Assembly: GCF_007655135.1 (NCBI RefSeq)
Contig: NC_045130.1
Span: forward strand, 15,996,001-16,060,000
Source: Punica granatum
Lineage: Eukaryota; Streptophyta; Magnoliopsida; Myrtales; Lythraceae
Reading direction: 5' to 3'
DNA: 64,000 nucleotides
The notes beneath the pieces were generated by a model. That model worked only from the letters and a program-made list of their open reading frames with translations, searched no databases and was not told the origin of the DNA. Shown here piece after piece: positions 34,669 to 47,777 of this stretch. Every line of letters begins with the position of its first letter. Within the stretch, counting starts at the first letter, position 1. Position numbers and translations under genes: made by a program.

Positions 34669-36800
34669 GGGGACCAAGATCAAGAAAATGGGTCTAGAAC
34701 GGAGCAACGGAGTATAATTAATCTATTCAAATCACAGCTCACCTTGTTTGTTTGTGCACAATTGCATGTGTGTAATTTTTTGGTCGCGGGATTGGTAAGT
34801 TGTAGAATTAATTTTCTAATAATATTTAAGCTAACGGTGAACAAAATTTTTAAATTTATCATATTAGGTGAACTATATCAAATACTTTACTTACACAAAA
34901 AGTACTACTTCATTACTTAAAAATCATTAATTTAAATATTTTATAAATTAATGATCAAGGAGTCCGTGTGTTGCACATGATAAAATGTGATCTTTTTCTT
35001 TGCCAATTTTATTATATAAAATATTTATTATTATGAATTGCTAAAAATAAGAACTTACAATTACGCACCGAAAAAATAGTAATTTACAATCATTAACAGT
35101 ATAATATTAGATATATAATACTAGGAGTAATTTAATTTCACAAACAAGATAAAAGAAAAAAATTATATAAAAGAAGAGGATTTAAAACTAGTCTTGAAAA
35201 ATTCATTATTTCAATATTATGCATAAAACATTAAAAAGAAAATTTTCAATCACGGCAAGATGATTTTTTTGTCTTCAATATTGTCATGATTCATAAGCAT
35301 AAGAATATTATTTTTTGAAAAGCAAACCATATGATTTTTTTTATCCAATCTTCTCATGAAATATTTATAATTTAAAAAAAATAAAAAAGGCCAGCCCCAT
35401 AAATCTATATCATATGTTTAAAAAAAATAGAAAGTTCATTTTTTAAAAAATAGGTTAAAAAGCTGAGAAAGTAATGATTGGTCCCATAAATCTATATTTG
35501 TATCTTTTAAAAAAATTTAAACATAAAAATCAAAAAATAATTTTTAAAGAAAGCTAAAAAAATTGACAAAATAAAGAACGATCCCATTATTCTATATCTA
35601 TATCTTCTATGTATTTTAAAAAATTATAAATAAGATTAGTAAGATAAAAGGAATATAATTATTTTAATTGAAATTAAGGCAATTAATTAAAACTTTTTAG
35701 TTTATATAAGGAACTTTTAATTGTTAGCATCAAAATTTATTATACTGGGCGAACTCTATGAAATATTTTACTTACACAAAAAAGTGCTACTTCTTCATTA
35801 AAAAAACCATTAATTTATTATATTTTATTTTATAAATATAAGATTAGCAAAATAAATTTCTTACTCTAAATGAGGAACTTCTAATTGTTAGCATCGAAGT
35901 TGTAGACGATACTTTGATTTTTGTTTTAATTTTATATCTTTCGTACGATAATAAACCACTTCTATAATTTAAATGTTTCAACTAAAAATAATATAAATTT
36001 ATTCCACGTATTGTGAGATTGAAATAAAAGTTTTATTGATGCATTTTATTTTGAAATATGAATTTATAGTTTTATTTCTAAATTTATTCTATGCACCATT
36101 AGTCTTTGTATTTATTTTCTAATATTTCACTTAATTATTATCCAAATAGAACATTTTCATCAAATTAGTGTCGGATATTAAACTTATGAATGAATAGTAG
36201 AATAGCTAGTTGAAATTTTAATTATTATATTAATTGCACATTAGTTTCACATGAAGCTTATGACCCACGAAATAAATTTTCGTTTACTTAGAAATGTTGA
36301 AATTGTCTCGTAGATCAAATTCAAGATTAATTAAATTATTACATTTTTAATTTTTCAAAGAACATGTATTTTGTTCCAGATACTTTTTTGTGATAATGAA
36401 TGCTAAAATTACTATATATATCACTTTTATATTAGTAATGAGATTTTTTAATTTAATTTTAGGTGTAATTAATTTTACTTTGGCAAATGTGAAAATTTTT
36501 AAAAATTTCAAAGATTTTCGATATTATTATTCAGAAGTAATTAATTATTTAAGATGTTCAAAGAACGCGAAGTTGAGGAGTCGCTAGTAGGAGTTTGTCG
36601 TGTTTATTTAGACTTGCTAAGACATGATTGAAAACTCTGTTTGAAAAAACATAAAAAGAATTCACATTTTTATGTAGAGTAATAAATTAATGATGACATT
36701 TTAAGCATGCAAGGTTCCAAGGAAATCTTAAAAGGACAAAACAACTGAAAACAAAACAATACAATCAAACTTTCAAAAATAATCTAAAACGAATGGGGCC
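34669..36800. other. Very AT-rich intergenic DNA, no gene seen
   Basis: The 3' flank of germin-like gene 1 runs into strongly AT-rich sequence. A block of about 110 bp (GTGAACTATATCAAATACTTTACTTACACAAAAAG type) at about 34868-34950 recurs at about 35750-35835. No open frame has a recognised domain. Confidence 0.55.
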
Positions 36801-36814
36801 TTAATGCTTATTTA

Positions 36815-37797
36815 ATTTTTGTGACCTTTATGAAAATGTTCTTTAAGGTCATGTCCACCAATGCCTTGGCATCCTCGTATCTACTGTGAACGTGTAAGAA
36901 TTGAATCTTATCTTTAGATAACTCAAACTTTTGGATTTTCAACTTACAAGAGATCCTTACAGCAGTCGAATATATGTTACTTATCATTCGCTCTATCGCT
37001 TTTGTGTTACCTAGAGATGTCTTGACGGTCAACAAATAAAGGTTCATTCCCGTATTTTTGTCCTCACAAATGTCATTAAAATGAAATATATCTTTATATT
37101 ATGAACATGCCAGTAAACAATTCAAAGTCGGTCTTCATCCAAAAATGATCCGTTCATGTTGTTTTGATCAATATTGACAATTTTTTTCCTGACCAACATT
37201 TGATCCTCTATAAATGCGAGAGGTAGCTCATGGCCAACATAAAAGAAAAACCCTCAAACATATAGTGACAACTCTGTTATTTTCTTCTTTAGAGAACTTA
37301 TTATGTTACCATTAACAGGAACTCTATTTATGAATAAACATTAATTTTCAAAATGACTCAATCTTTTTCATATATGGTTTTGAATGTGACTGCTGTTCTA
37401 GACATCAACATAAATACTACTTCTACCTTTTAAATTGCGCAACTCATGCTAATCGAATACGATGGACCTCAAAATAGAACTTTGTCTAAAAAGGAAAATT
37501 CTTGGGATAAATTACTTAGTTATATCGACCAAATTCTCATGATGAGCAGAGCATAACTTGTAGTGAAGTATTATAAGCTCTACTTCAGTCCATGTAAACT
37601 TCAAAGTCCCATGCTCTAGAATCTTCAGTCAATTGCCTAAAGTCTCACTCCCTCCTATCAACTTGGCTAACAAAAATTATAGGAGACATGCTAAGTTCAC
37701 TTAATCTCCTCTTCATTCCTCTACCGTATGTTCTCATTTTATTATTGATGAACCCGCCTTTAATGAAATCCAACCTCTTCAAAATATCTCTCTAGTC
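36815..37797 (-). pseudogene. Decayed ABCA-family ABC transporter fragment, copy A
   Basis: Reading on the minus strand from 37797, coding-like pieces in changing frames follow the C-terminal part of a plant ABCA nucleotide-binding domain: LDFIKGGF before the signature, GRGMKRRLS at 37728-37700 (the ABC signature region, normally SGGMKRRLS), a few decayed blocks, and, in one open frame (37047-36808), LLTVKTS, KIQKFEL and TLKNIFIKV, matching the family's C-terminal LTMTTS, GTQKFEL and TLEDVFIKV. Stops and frame changes abound and no Walker A is visible. Assignment is from remembered ABCA7-type sequence. Confidence 0.6.
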
Positions 37798-37814
37798 CTA
37801 TAATTATTCTATAG

Positions 37815-39118
37815 TATGAGGGATATTGTTTGAAGAAGCTGAATTTCGTTAAAAGTGGGTTGGCTGTTTCAAGGTATAATTTTCTGTAGTTACTTATGTA
37901 TCCCTATGATGATAAAATTTGATGCCTGCTGCATACTATAATAAATGAATGAAACCTACTAGAAGATATATATACCTAAGTAATAACAGTTGGAAGCTTT
38001 TTTAGAAATTCAATTTCTCGCTAGGTTGTTTACATTGATGAACCTACTAGCATAGTGGAATTTGATTCTAAGAACTGCAGTTTTTGATGCAACAATGTAT
38101 GCAAAGGGATAGCTTATCATTATTCCAACTAGTGAGTAATCTTTCTGATTCCTTGTTCTTGTTCTTCTAAAATAGTACATGAAAAATATGAAAATAGACT
38201 TACTGGGAGTAATATACTTCTTAGCATGTCTTCTTAGAGAGATATATCTCTATATTCTCGGTTAGCCAATTTGATAGAAATGGCAGAGACTTTAGGCGCT
38301 CGATTTGGGATTTTGGTGGATGGGACTTTGAAGATTATGGGAACCATAATAAAGGAACTTCAGTAAAAATTATGTTCTGCTTATCATGAGAATTCATGGT
38401 TTATATATAATTGTCAATGTTGATTTTTTGAACTACTCATCATTCAAACTATGAAAACTACAATTTATTTAAGTAATAACTAACTTTAGTCTTAAAGGAA
38501 AAATTCATCTTGAAATTTTTCTTTAGAGAAAATCTTATCTTGAGGTCCTTTGTATTCAGTCAACATGAGTTCCGTTATTCAAAATATAGGAGGAATATAT
38601 ATGCTAATACCTAGGAAAATAGTCATGTTCAAAATCATACATAGAGTGGATTGAGTCACTTAAAAAATTAATGTTTCCATCGACATAAATAGAGTTTCTA
38701 GTGATAGGAACAGAAAGGAAGCACATGCTAGAGTTGTCGTTGTATATAGAGGATCAAATTTTGATACGGTTGGTCGGAGAAAGTTATTTGAATGTTGATA
38801 AAAAAAAAACATTGAGGAATTATTTTTGGAAGAAAACCAACTTTGAATTGTCTATTCGCATGCTCATATTATAAAAACCATCTATTTCCTTTTTCATGAC
38901 AATTCTACGTGATAGTTGAAAACACAATATGGGCCCTTCGCCGAGATTATCTATTGCAAGTTGGGAACCCAAAAGTTCAAGCAACTGAAAAAAAAAAAAG
39001 TTGGATTCTTGCATATTCACAATCTAACCAAGGATGCCAAAGCATAATTCGATGTAAAATGTTGTGCAACAGTGGACATGATCTTGGAGGACATTTTCAT
39101 CTAGGTCAAGCTAAGTAA
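37815..39118 (+). pseudogene. Decayed ABCA-family ABC transporter fragment, copy B
   Basis: This mirrors copy A on the opposite strand, starting some 20 bp away. LNFVKSGLA (about 37840-37870) mirrors LDFIKGGF; after about 300 bp of intron or insertion, LANLIEMAETLGARFGILVDG (38260-38325, two halves of it nearly intact) corresponds to SMEEAEALCDRLGIFVDG in ABCA proteins; GTQKFKQ at 38970 and MILEDIFI at 39080-39105 match the C-terminus. The DNA also matches copy A directly, for example GAGGTCC, AACATGAGTT and AACTTTGAATTGT. It is broken by many stops. Confidence 0.6.
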
Positions 39119-42100
39119 CCAATTATTAAATTCTTCATTTTAAGAATCCTTGTTGTCCTTTAAGATCAATTTTGCGGATTGTATAGTTTTGTTTCCTCCG
39201 CCACACTGATTAATAGGACCAATTTGGTAAATACATACAACATATTTTAGAAAAAAGGAATTTCAAAGATTGAGAATAATCAATATCTACTCTAGATCAA
39301 TTTTAGTTAAAAATAAGAAAGAATGGGAAACTAGATTTGAATTAACAGAAAGCATGATTTTGAACATAATCAATGTGTACATTTCTCTAACAAAAATGAT
39401 GACAAAAACCATGCTAGAATTGTCACTCTCCAACCATGGATATAATCTCTAGGATTTTTTTAAAGCTTTTATTACTATAATATTTGCATATGAATATAAA
39501 AATTTGCTTGAAATTGTGACAAGAAACTAAATTGAAGGTTGTTCATTTAAAGTTGACTTCGGGGCCAAATTATTGGCCATTTTCTCTAATCAATACTTAA
39601 TTTATATATTTTTATGATGACGCTAATTAAAAATAATAAAATTTAAAGCTATTAAATAGTGGACGAAAAAACTTAAAAAATCTTAGCTTGCTTATAAGTT
39701 CTTTTTTAATAATTGCCTCATTGTTCTGTTTTATGATGAATATAATTCTCATAAAGAGGCATTTTTCGATAGGCCAAAAACAATTCCAGTATAATCACTA
39801 TATGAAATTAAGAATATTACTTACACCTACCCGTGTTACATGCAGGATTCATATGACTAAATTTACTTATAGAAAATTTAAATTTACTTAACCGCCGGCG
39901 GGATAGATGGCCGTGACGGGGCCGTCGATATGCCTATTTATTTTTTAAAAATTTATTTATTTATTTATTTTTATTTTTTAGTATTTAATTAATACTGTTA
40001 ACGACCGGTTGACGGCAAGGACGAAATTGATAGACTGAAGGGTAATGCTGGAGGTGTTTTTGATGGCTGTGAAAGGTTGAGGATGAAATTGATGGCCGAC
40101 TCAAATGTGAGGGACCAAATTATCAGTTTACTCTTTATTTTTTATTTTTCTCAAAAAGTAAAAATAAAATATATAAAATTATTGTGTCTATACTAAGGTT
40201 AAAGTTTCGTTTATTGTTTCATATGTATAAATTTTAATTTTCGAAAAAAGCATGCACGCACGCGTATATGTACGTGTCTGTTGCTCTCAAAAAGTTGAAG
40301 AGTTACTCAAAGGATCTTTTAGTTAGAGAAATTCTTGTTCAGTGGCTGCATATTGAGTGGTTGCATCCCGTACGAAATGTTTTCGTATTTAAAAAATAAC
40401 GTTTCGTATAAAATAATTAATCGATTGCATATACGAATCAGTCGACTGATGTTTTGTACGCAGTATTTTCATACTTAAAAAACATTTCGTATAAAAAGAA
40501 TAACGTTTTGTACAAACTTTCAGTTGAATATTTAGCAGCTGGACTCAACAATAGCCCTTTTTTAGTTGATGTAATTCTTCCAGAATTTGGTAGCAACCTT
40601 TTTTTTCCTTTTGGAAAAGTAATTGGTACTGATTAGCCATCCCATATCTAATGTTTTGTTCAGATTGCATGAATGCACCCGGAATTGTTGGATGACTCTT
40701 ACTGGAGAACTTAGCTCCAGTTTTGTTGACTCTGACTGGTTTTCTTCAATATATTGTCGTACATAACGGCTTCATTTTTTTTTCTTCCTGATACTAGTCA
40801 TTTTCTTTGCAAATGGTTCTAATGCTAGTTTAGAAACCACTGCTTATATTTAGTGGCAGTAAATTGCAGCAATCTCCAGAGGTGCTTTAGTTGGAGTTTC
40901 TGAGTAAGTTCTGCTCAAATCCATCCGCTCTAACTTCGCATTTTTTCAGTGTAAACCCTAGTATCTGAAAGTGCAATGAGCTAGATGTTTGACGGTTTTT
41001 ATAATTCTCCAAATGCACGGGCCGTGACAACTAATATAGAATGAGTAGAGTATCGTTTCCACATGAGAACTTGATTTATAATTCTACTAGTATTCGAATT
41101 ATCACAACCTAATCGAAATCAAGCTAATCAACAATCGGTTTTTGAAAAAGAAAGCAAATAAATGAGAATCAAAATTCATTTGGTGAGACAACTTAAAATT
41201 ACAATTTCCCCCGCACTTCGCTAATTCAATATACTCCCTCTTTTCCTAATTCGACTACTAATCTCAATTTCACAAGTATTTCCTAAGTATCTTCTGAATT
41301 GCTTAGAAAAAATATTTAACTCAACCAATCCCCCATATTCCTAGATAAACTACAATTAAGCTAAACTCATTAAGTTCCAATTTGAATTGGCTACCTAAGG
41401 TGTGCAAGTATATTCCTAACTTACCCACTAATCAACTCAATTTATCAAGGTTGAACTTAGGCTACTCTATCATTGTTCTAAACCCAAAATTCCTTTCCCA
41501 AATTCATTCAGATTAACAAATCATAACAACTGTTGATTAGGCAATTGCAAATATTAAGCACAAGGTAGAATAAATAGATCAAGATCGAAAACTAATTAGA
41601 TCAAGAGAAAATAGACAAACTAATTACGTGTGGGTTCAATGTAATCCTAGCATATGAAATTAGTCCAAAAAGACAAAAGAACGCATAAAAAGATCCAACA
41701 TAGACATCGAAATCTAAGAAATCAACGAAAAAAATAAGAAAAATGACAAGGATCTGCCATGAACCCCCAAAATCCAAGTTGGCTTTCTTCTCCAATATGT
41801 CTTTTGCCCTTAGCTATTCACGCCCTGATCTCACGGCTACTCTTGCTTTTACAGGAGAAAAATATTAAATCCTATCTATATCTCACTATATTTAATTTCT
41901 CTCGAAATCAAAGTTCATTTTTCCTATCTTATGCAGCAGGAATATCTTTCCTAAAATCCAAGAATAGGACACAAATAAACAAAACAACTCCCTCTTAATT
42001 TTCTTCTCTAGACATGCCTGAGATCCACAGAAAATATCGAGAAAGTCAATTTCTGGTCGGATCATCTGATTTGGACAGCGCGGTAAACTTCGATTGGTTG

Positions 42101-42424
42101 TATCTTCCTCGTACGAGCTCCAAATAATGAACCGTTTGAACCACAGCGTTCCTAACTCGATAAGCTTTCTATCCATATGCAATGTGCACCAACAACTCAA
42201 ATTTAACTTGTCCAAAAAATAAGAACTTAGAGACTGCAAAAGGTCGATTAATGAATTAACTCATAAAATCACCTAAAAACAAACCTAAAACTAATAAAAA
42301 CCCCTAAAACCTTTATGAATGCAAATGAATGAAAAATAAATAAAATATCTACTCAAATTAACCTAAACTCGATAAACTAGCTCCAGTTATATCCATAAAA
42401 AGTGTCGCATAACTTTATCATCAC
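39119..42424. other. Intergenic, repeat-derived, no gene seen
   Basis: AT-rich sequence with no supported gene. 40370-40520 holds a small inverted structure (CGTACGAAATGTTTTCGTA and related blocks). 41000-42320 resembles non-coding parts of old plant LTR retrotransposons in style (long runs of unstructured AT-rich text), but I see no pol domain, PBS or matched LTRs. Confidence 0.4.
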
Positions 42425-42580
42425 CTGACTAATCTAGTCGAGCCGGGTCGACTAACTAAGGAGTAAAACTCTCTCAATGTGAATTTTTTCTATCCACAAG
42501 ATTCGAACCCAAGACCTTGCTTAAGAAGAACAAGCGTCGAACTACTTGAACCAACCCATATTGGTACTACCTTCATATTT
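42425..42580 (-). mobile_element. tRNA-derived SINE, minus strand
   Basis: On the minus strand it starts TACCAATATGGGTTGG, has A box TGGTTCAAGTAGTT, B box GGGTTCGAATC, then GTGGATAGAAAAAATTCAC and GAGAGTTTTACTCCTTAG. It has the best B box of the copies in this window. Confidence 0.75.
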
Positions 42581-42788
42581 TATGTTCTTAACTTTTATAT
42601 TTTCAAATAATGCGGTTGGCTCAAATGAAAACGGATCAATTTGAGTCCATTTAATTACTATGTCAAGTTACTATTAATCCATAATAATAATCCAAAGGTA
42701 TTTAATTACTATGATTATTTTTTCCGTCAACTATGGTAGAATTTTCAGTTACGCAACTTCCTCTCTTTACTCTGAGAACCAAATGTTT

Positions 42789-42794
<6 letters not shown>

Positions 42795-42824
<30 letters not shown>
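42795..42824. repeat. (AT)n microsatellite
   Basis: Clean AT run of about 30 bp. Confidence 0.9.
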
Positions 42825-42827
<3 letters not shown>

Positions 42828-43395
42828 AACTCGGTAAAAATCAAGTTAGAAGAATACATTCTGGGCAAGAATCGGTTGCTAGGACTTAGAGTTTTTCTTG
42901 TTTTAGATTAATTTTCGTATACTTTTAATTTGAGTTTGGTTTTTGTGTTTGAATCGTATTTGGTTGGTTTTTTGAGTTTTCCATGGACTTATTGCTATTG
43001 ATCTCGAGTATATTGTTTTAAGTACAACTTTAGAAGCACGGAGAAGTCCAAGGATCATGATGGAGACTTTGGAATCATCAAAGAAGTCAAGATTGAACCT
43101 CAGCTGGATGGTGCCCAGGCGCCCTTTCAAGTGTGCCTCAGAACAGAAGATCTAATTTGATCGATTCAACTCTGTAAAACCGTGCTTAGGTACACACTTT
43201 GTTGTCCGAGTTTCTCAGCGAATTTTGTGTTTCTTCGGGCTATTTTGGGCAATTTAACGAGCTGGAGACTTTCTTGGAAGGGAAGGTATGATGGGAAGAG
43301 TTCGAGAATCAATGTTTGAAGCAGATATTTTGGATTTCTTTTGATTGAACTCTTATTTTTAGGTAATTATAATCTAGACTTCTAGAGGATTTTTA

Positions 43396-43627
43396 GGTTG
43401 CGTTTGGTTTCATAGTAGGATTTTAAAATCAGATTTTGATTTTGATTTTGAGTGGTATAAATGGGGTCCACCTTTGACTTTGTATATGTTATGTTGTTTT
43501 GTTGTGGAAAAAAGTGGTATAAATGGGGCCCACTCTTTGACTTTGTATGAGTTATTTTGTTTTATAGTGAGTAGAGTTAAAGTTAGAATTGTGATTCTAA
43601 AATACTATCTTGAAACCAAACATGCCC
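43396..43627. mobile_element. Tourist-like MITE, copy 3
   Basis: 232 bp flanked by TTA at 43393-43395 and 43628-43630. Ends GGTTGCGTTTGGTTTC and GAAACCAAACATGCCC are inverted. The inner block GACTTTGTATGAGTTATTTT is the reverse complement of the core of copies 1 and 2, so it lies in the opposite orientation. Confidence 0.85.
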
Positions 43628-45960
43628 TTAGGATTTCTCTCTTATTTATTTAGAACTCGGCTGAACATAAGAGGCAAGTCAACACTAGGGAGAAGATGAA
43701 GAACGTCAAAGAGCAACGGGAGACAAACTTGAAGATCGAAGATGACTCGAGCCCGAGACCGGCCATGTTTCTTCGACTTTTCTTTTATTCTATCTTTGTT
43801 TTGTCATGTCTTCATTGATCTCTTGGTTGTTGAATTCCATTACTATGAGTTAATTTCATTTCCTAGGGTTTCAATAGAATCTAGGGTTCATTCTTAATAT
43901 GTGATATTGCTTCTTGCTATTCAATTGGTTGATCGCGTTTATTTTATTCCATTTTTAAAGCTATTTGATTGATATGCCACCAATTAGATTGTTCTAGCAA
44001 CTTAGATGAACTTGGAATACGGATTCTAAGTTTATGTTTGGGATAGAATAACCTAAGATTAATTCATGTTGAAAAACGGGATTGATTTGCGAGAGGATTA
44101 GAAATAATCAATCGCCTTGGTAAAAAGGGCATAATGTTTATTATATATATTTTGGTTATCATTATATCATCGTAATTTAAAACTCAATATCTATTAAATG
44201 TAATGAAAAGATTTCTCTTAGAAGTAACGAATTTAATTATTGATTGTACTCAGCTGACACTACGCTCAAGGTTTTAATATATTCATTTCAATCAAATAGT
44301 AATATTGAAAAGTTTCATTATTTGTAAAAGTAATAACTAAGTTCTACTAATTTTATCTAAATATCGATATCAATACATTCAATGTTTTCTAATTCTTTTA
44401 TATCTTATCATGTTGAATGTAATTCTCTATATTGGGGACAAAAGTATTTCTATATATTGTTTTATCTTCCGATCCTTAATTAGGATTGAAAAAAGTATTT
44501 CTATATGTTGATGGAATCGTATATATGGTACCGCCGATTTTATAACCGTCGGATTGATAAATACATAAACGATAAATAAATAAAATGTTGAATCCAACGG
44601 CTATAAAGTCAGCGGTACCATACCGCTAGCGGGATGTCAGAAGCTCCCCAGAGCACGAAACTCTTCTTTTGCCTTTTGGTTCTATTCTAACTATCAAGGA
44701 CACTTTGCTATTTGCATATGGGAATAAAGTGGAAATTTTACCTCTAATGTAAAGCTTCAAATATCGCACTCACGTTCAGACAGGATTCATTTCAACTAAT
44801 ATGTTGAAAACATCCATGATCTCATTGAAAAAGAAAAATTCAAACGATTCCATAGATTAACCAATTTGACATTTTTATGGGTGATTCAAACAGAAATTTG
44901 AACGGGTAAGAATATTTATATAGCATACCAATTGATGAGCCGGAAAATTCTTATCTAACAAAGAAATATTGATCATTACCGCTCCCATTTCACGTACCTA
45001 AACCTTCCACTCAACGGACACCTTCGCCCACTAATTGAACAAACACCAATCCCACCAAAGCCACCAAATCCATACGCTCGCTCGCTCCTCCTGTTACTGT
45101 CCGCACGCCTGCTTGAGACTCGGCACAGTCACGTACCTAATTGCTATGCTCAGCCACGTCCTATCCTGCAGAAGGAACCAATGTCTGTTGTCGCCGCCGC
45201 CCACCATTTATCCACTGACCGGTAAATCAATCTATGGAACACTCCTGCAGTGAACCCTGGCCTTGGAAACGGGGCATGGTCCCCTTCACACTATTGACCT
45301 AATTTGCATCATTAGACTGGTACCCATGCTTTCGTGTTAATTGAAACTTATGATAAATTTTTCCCCCATAGGCTGTTTTCTTACTCTATGCTCATATCCT
45401 TTTGTATACAATGATATCCTTCTCTTGAGAGACAAAAGAGTCGAGTAATTTTGAAATTCAAATAAAAAACTGAAGAGATAAGAATTGATAAATGCATACC
45501 GATTGATGGGCCGCAAAATCCATGGCTACGATGGAAATATTGATTGCTATTAGAGAGAAAGCAAATAGCAAAGCCTAGCGGGTGGAAAAATTAAAGGTGT
45601 GCGATGACAACGTTCATGCGGTTATATTTTACAATTGAAAAGGCACGTAAAGGGATATGAATGCATGGTTTTGACGAGACATGCTTTAAGGAGTTTCACA
45701 CTAACATATATGTTAATTTTATAGATGTAGATAAATTTATGTTAAAAGGGCACAATCAGTAGTCAAATGTACCTGAAAAGGCATTTCGATTATAATAGTC
45801 AAGTTGTAACAAAAAAAACACAATATGTGTCAAGATACATTGAAAGGAAACAAAAATAGGCATTTTAAAAAATGCCCATGTATATTGAAGGGCAAAATTA
45901 GAATTTTAAAAAAAATCAAGAAACACTTGTGTGAGTTTCACACTTTTATAGATGTTATAG
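43628..45960. other. Intergenic, no gene seen; one hairpin
   Basis: No supported gene. At 44528-44625 GGTACCGCCGATTTTATAACCG pairs with CGGCTATAAAGTCAGCGGTACC, making a hairpin with arms of about 25 bp. The rest is AT-rich and repeat-like. Confidence 0.5.
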
Positions 45961-45969
45961 ATATAGATT

Positions 45970-47777
45970 ACAGATTAATGTTAAACTGGTTCAGAGCTGT
46001 GCTAGAAAATTGACAAGGAGCACCATCTTGTATATGTTACAAGCCATTGCTAAAATGAAAGTAAAATGGAATAGTTCCAACTGATCATGATATATTTCCA
46101 CGATACAGTCGAGAATAGACATGATGAAGACGTAGAAAAATTGGCTGGCTAGCTGTGTCTAATTATACTCATTCAAATGCCGCAACCGTGTCCCGCCCGC
46201 AACTTGAGATCTTTGAATGAATCTCAAAACATTGCACTTATTGTCAACAAAATGTAGCAGCCGGCTCATGTAACACCAAAACATCCTCTCCATATTATAT
46301 ATATCAACTGCATATATATGCACACATATGTCCATATTTGCTATTAGGAACACATTTTGGTTACACCAGGGTTTACAAAATGTTTCAGCAATGTAACACT
46401 TTGGTACAAAAAGAAAATAAATTGACAATTTAGCACATGAAGTTTCAAAATGTTTCAATCGGATTTATTCCGTCGATTTCAGACTAACATCTTTAGCAAG
46501 TAATGACATGGCATAAATATTATAGTACCTATTATTTTTTCATTTTAAAAAGAGTAAAATAAATATATATTATAATTTTTTTAAAAAAAAAGTCTCCTTC
46601 ACAAATTTCTATCTCCTTTATTGCTTTTTTTTTTTTAAGGGGATCGGGGTGGGGGCGCCCTGCTGACGAGGGTCGCCGGCGAGTTTAGACCCTTGAGGCT
46701 ACCCCCATCGAGGCTGGGCTGGCCGGCAAGGGTGTCCCACCCCCTTCTCTGATCTTGTTTCATTTTTTCTTCTTGAAAAAAATAAATTTGCTTCTTTCGA
46801 AATTGCATAATGAATCTGTGTGAGATCTGTTTGCTTGGGTTTGTGTGTGGATCTGGAGAAACAAGATGGGGAACGCGGCTATTGTATCTACTGCTTGAAT
46901 GCTTTAGAAGTTCATGCGGGCTTTCAACCAATCGAATTCAACTTAATTTTATTTTATTTTACTTTTTTCTTCAAATTAATAATGAAATCATTATTTTTTT
47001 ATTTATTTATTCAAATTCTCTCTCGTACTTTTTCTTATCTATTATTACAATTAATTTTTTAATACTAAATTTTCTCAACAATTCAATATTTTTTCTCAAT
47101 TCAACAAATACAATCATTACTTTTTTATTTTCTTCTTCAAATTCTCTAACATATTTTTTTCAGCTATTTTTATCTTCATCTCTTCAAATCAAATTAAATC
47201 AAATTTAACTTCGTCATGCAAAGATAATCTTTTGATTTTTATCCTTTTTTATTATTTATCATTTTATTTTTAGTTTATTATATTATGTTACGTCAGTATT
47301 CGCTAACGATGTTAGTCATGATGATAAAATGTATTTGATTGAAACTTTTGGAAACTTCATGTACTAAATTGTTTCAATTTTTCTTTTTATACTAAAGTGT
47401 TAATATTTTGGAAATATTTTGTATTCCTAGTGTAATTAACCCCAACTGTTTAGATCTACTGAAGTTTTCTTTTCAGACGACGGTATTGGACTTTGACTCT
47501 GTCAATTCTTATTCTTTGCCATGAAGTTGAGGAGACGGCACCATAAAGAGATTATTAATTAATTATTCTTAAGCTGAATATCTTAAAAGATGGATCGTAC
47601 TCCATATGTCCATTGAGCGTTGTTAGTTTCCCTTATAAATAAGCAGATGCATCACTCCAGCTTTCACATAACACATAAACTACCTCTCAGGCTTCTTCAC
47701 CAAGATTGTTACAGTTCCGACCTTTCTAGCTAGATCTATATATATTCACTTACTCTCGATAAAGATTATCGGGATCG
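45970..47777 (+). promoter_or_regulatory. Promoter of germin-like gene 2, split by an insertion
   Basis: 45970-46350 and 47470-47777 together align with the promoter of germin-like gene 1. TATA box TTATAAATAA lies at 47633-47642, about 140 bp before the ATG. The two halves are separated by the element at 46358-47443. Confidence 0.65.
46358..47443. mobile_element. TIR element inserted in the germin-like gene 2 promoter
   Basis: About 1.09 kb absent from the promoter of gene 1. Its ends, GGTTACACCAGGGTTTACAAAATG and the reverse complement of its right end (GGGGTTAATTACACTAGG, then TACAAAATATTTCC), are similar, as are AGTAACAC/TAACACTTTGG blocks further in. Inside, 46960-47210 holds a CAATTATT/CAATCATTAC-type AT-rich segment also seen at 51.8 and 61.2 kb, apparently a nested element. 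No transposase. Confidence 0.6.

Noticed and set aside
41000..44140. Intact LTR retrotransposon
   Set aside because: No paired LTRs, primer-binding site or pol domain could be seen; only stylistic resemblance to non-coding retrotransposon DNA.
46810..47208. 132-aa plus-strand frame
   Set aside because: Lies in the transposon inserted in the germin-like promoter; Phe/Ile/Asn-rich low-complexity AT-driven sequence.
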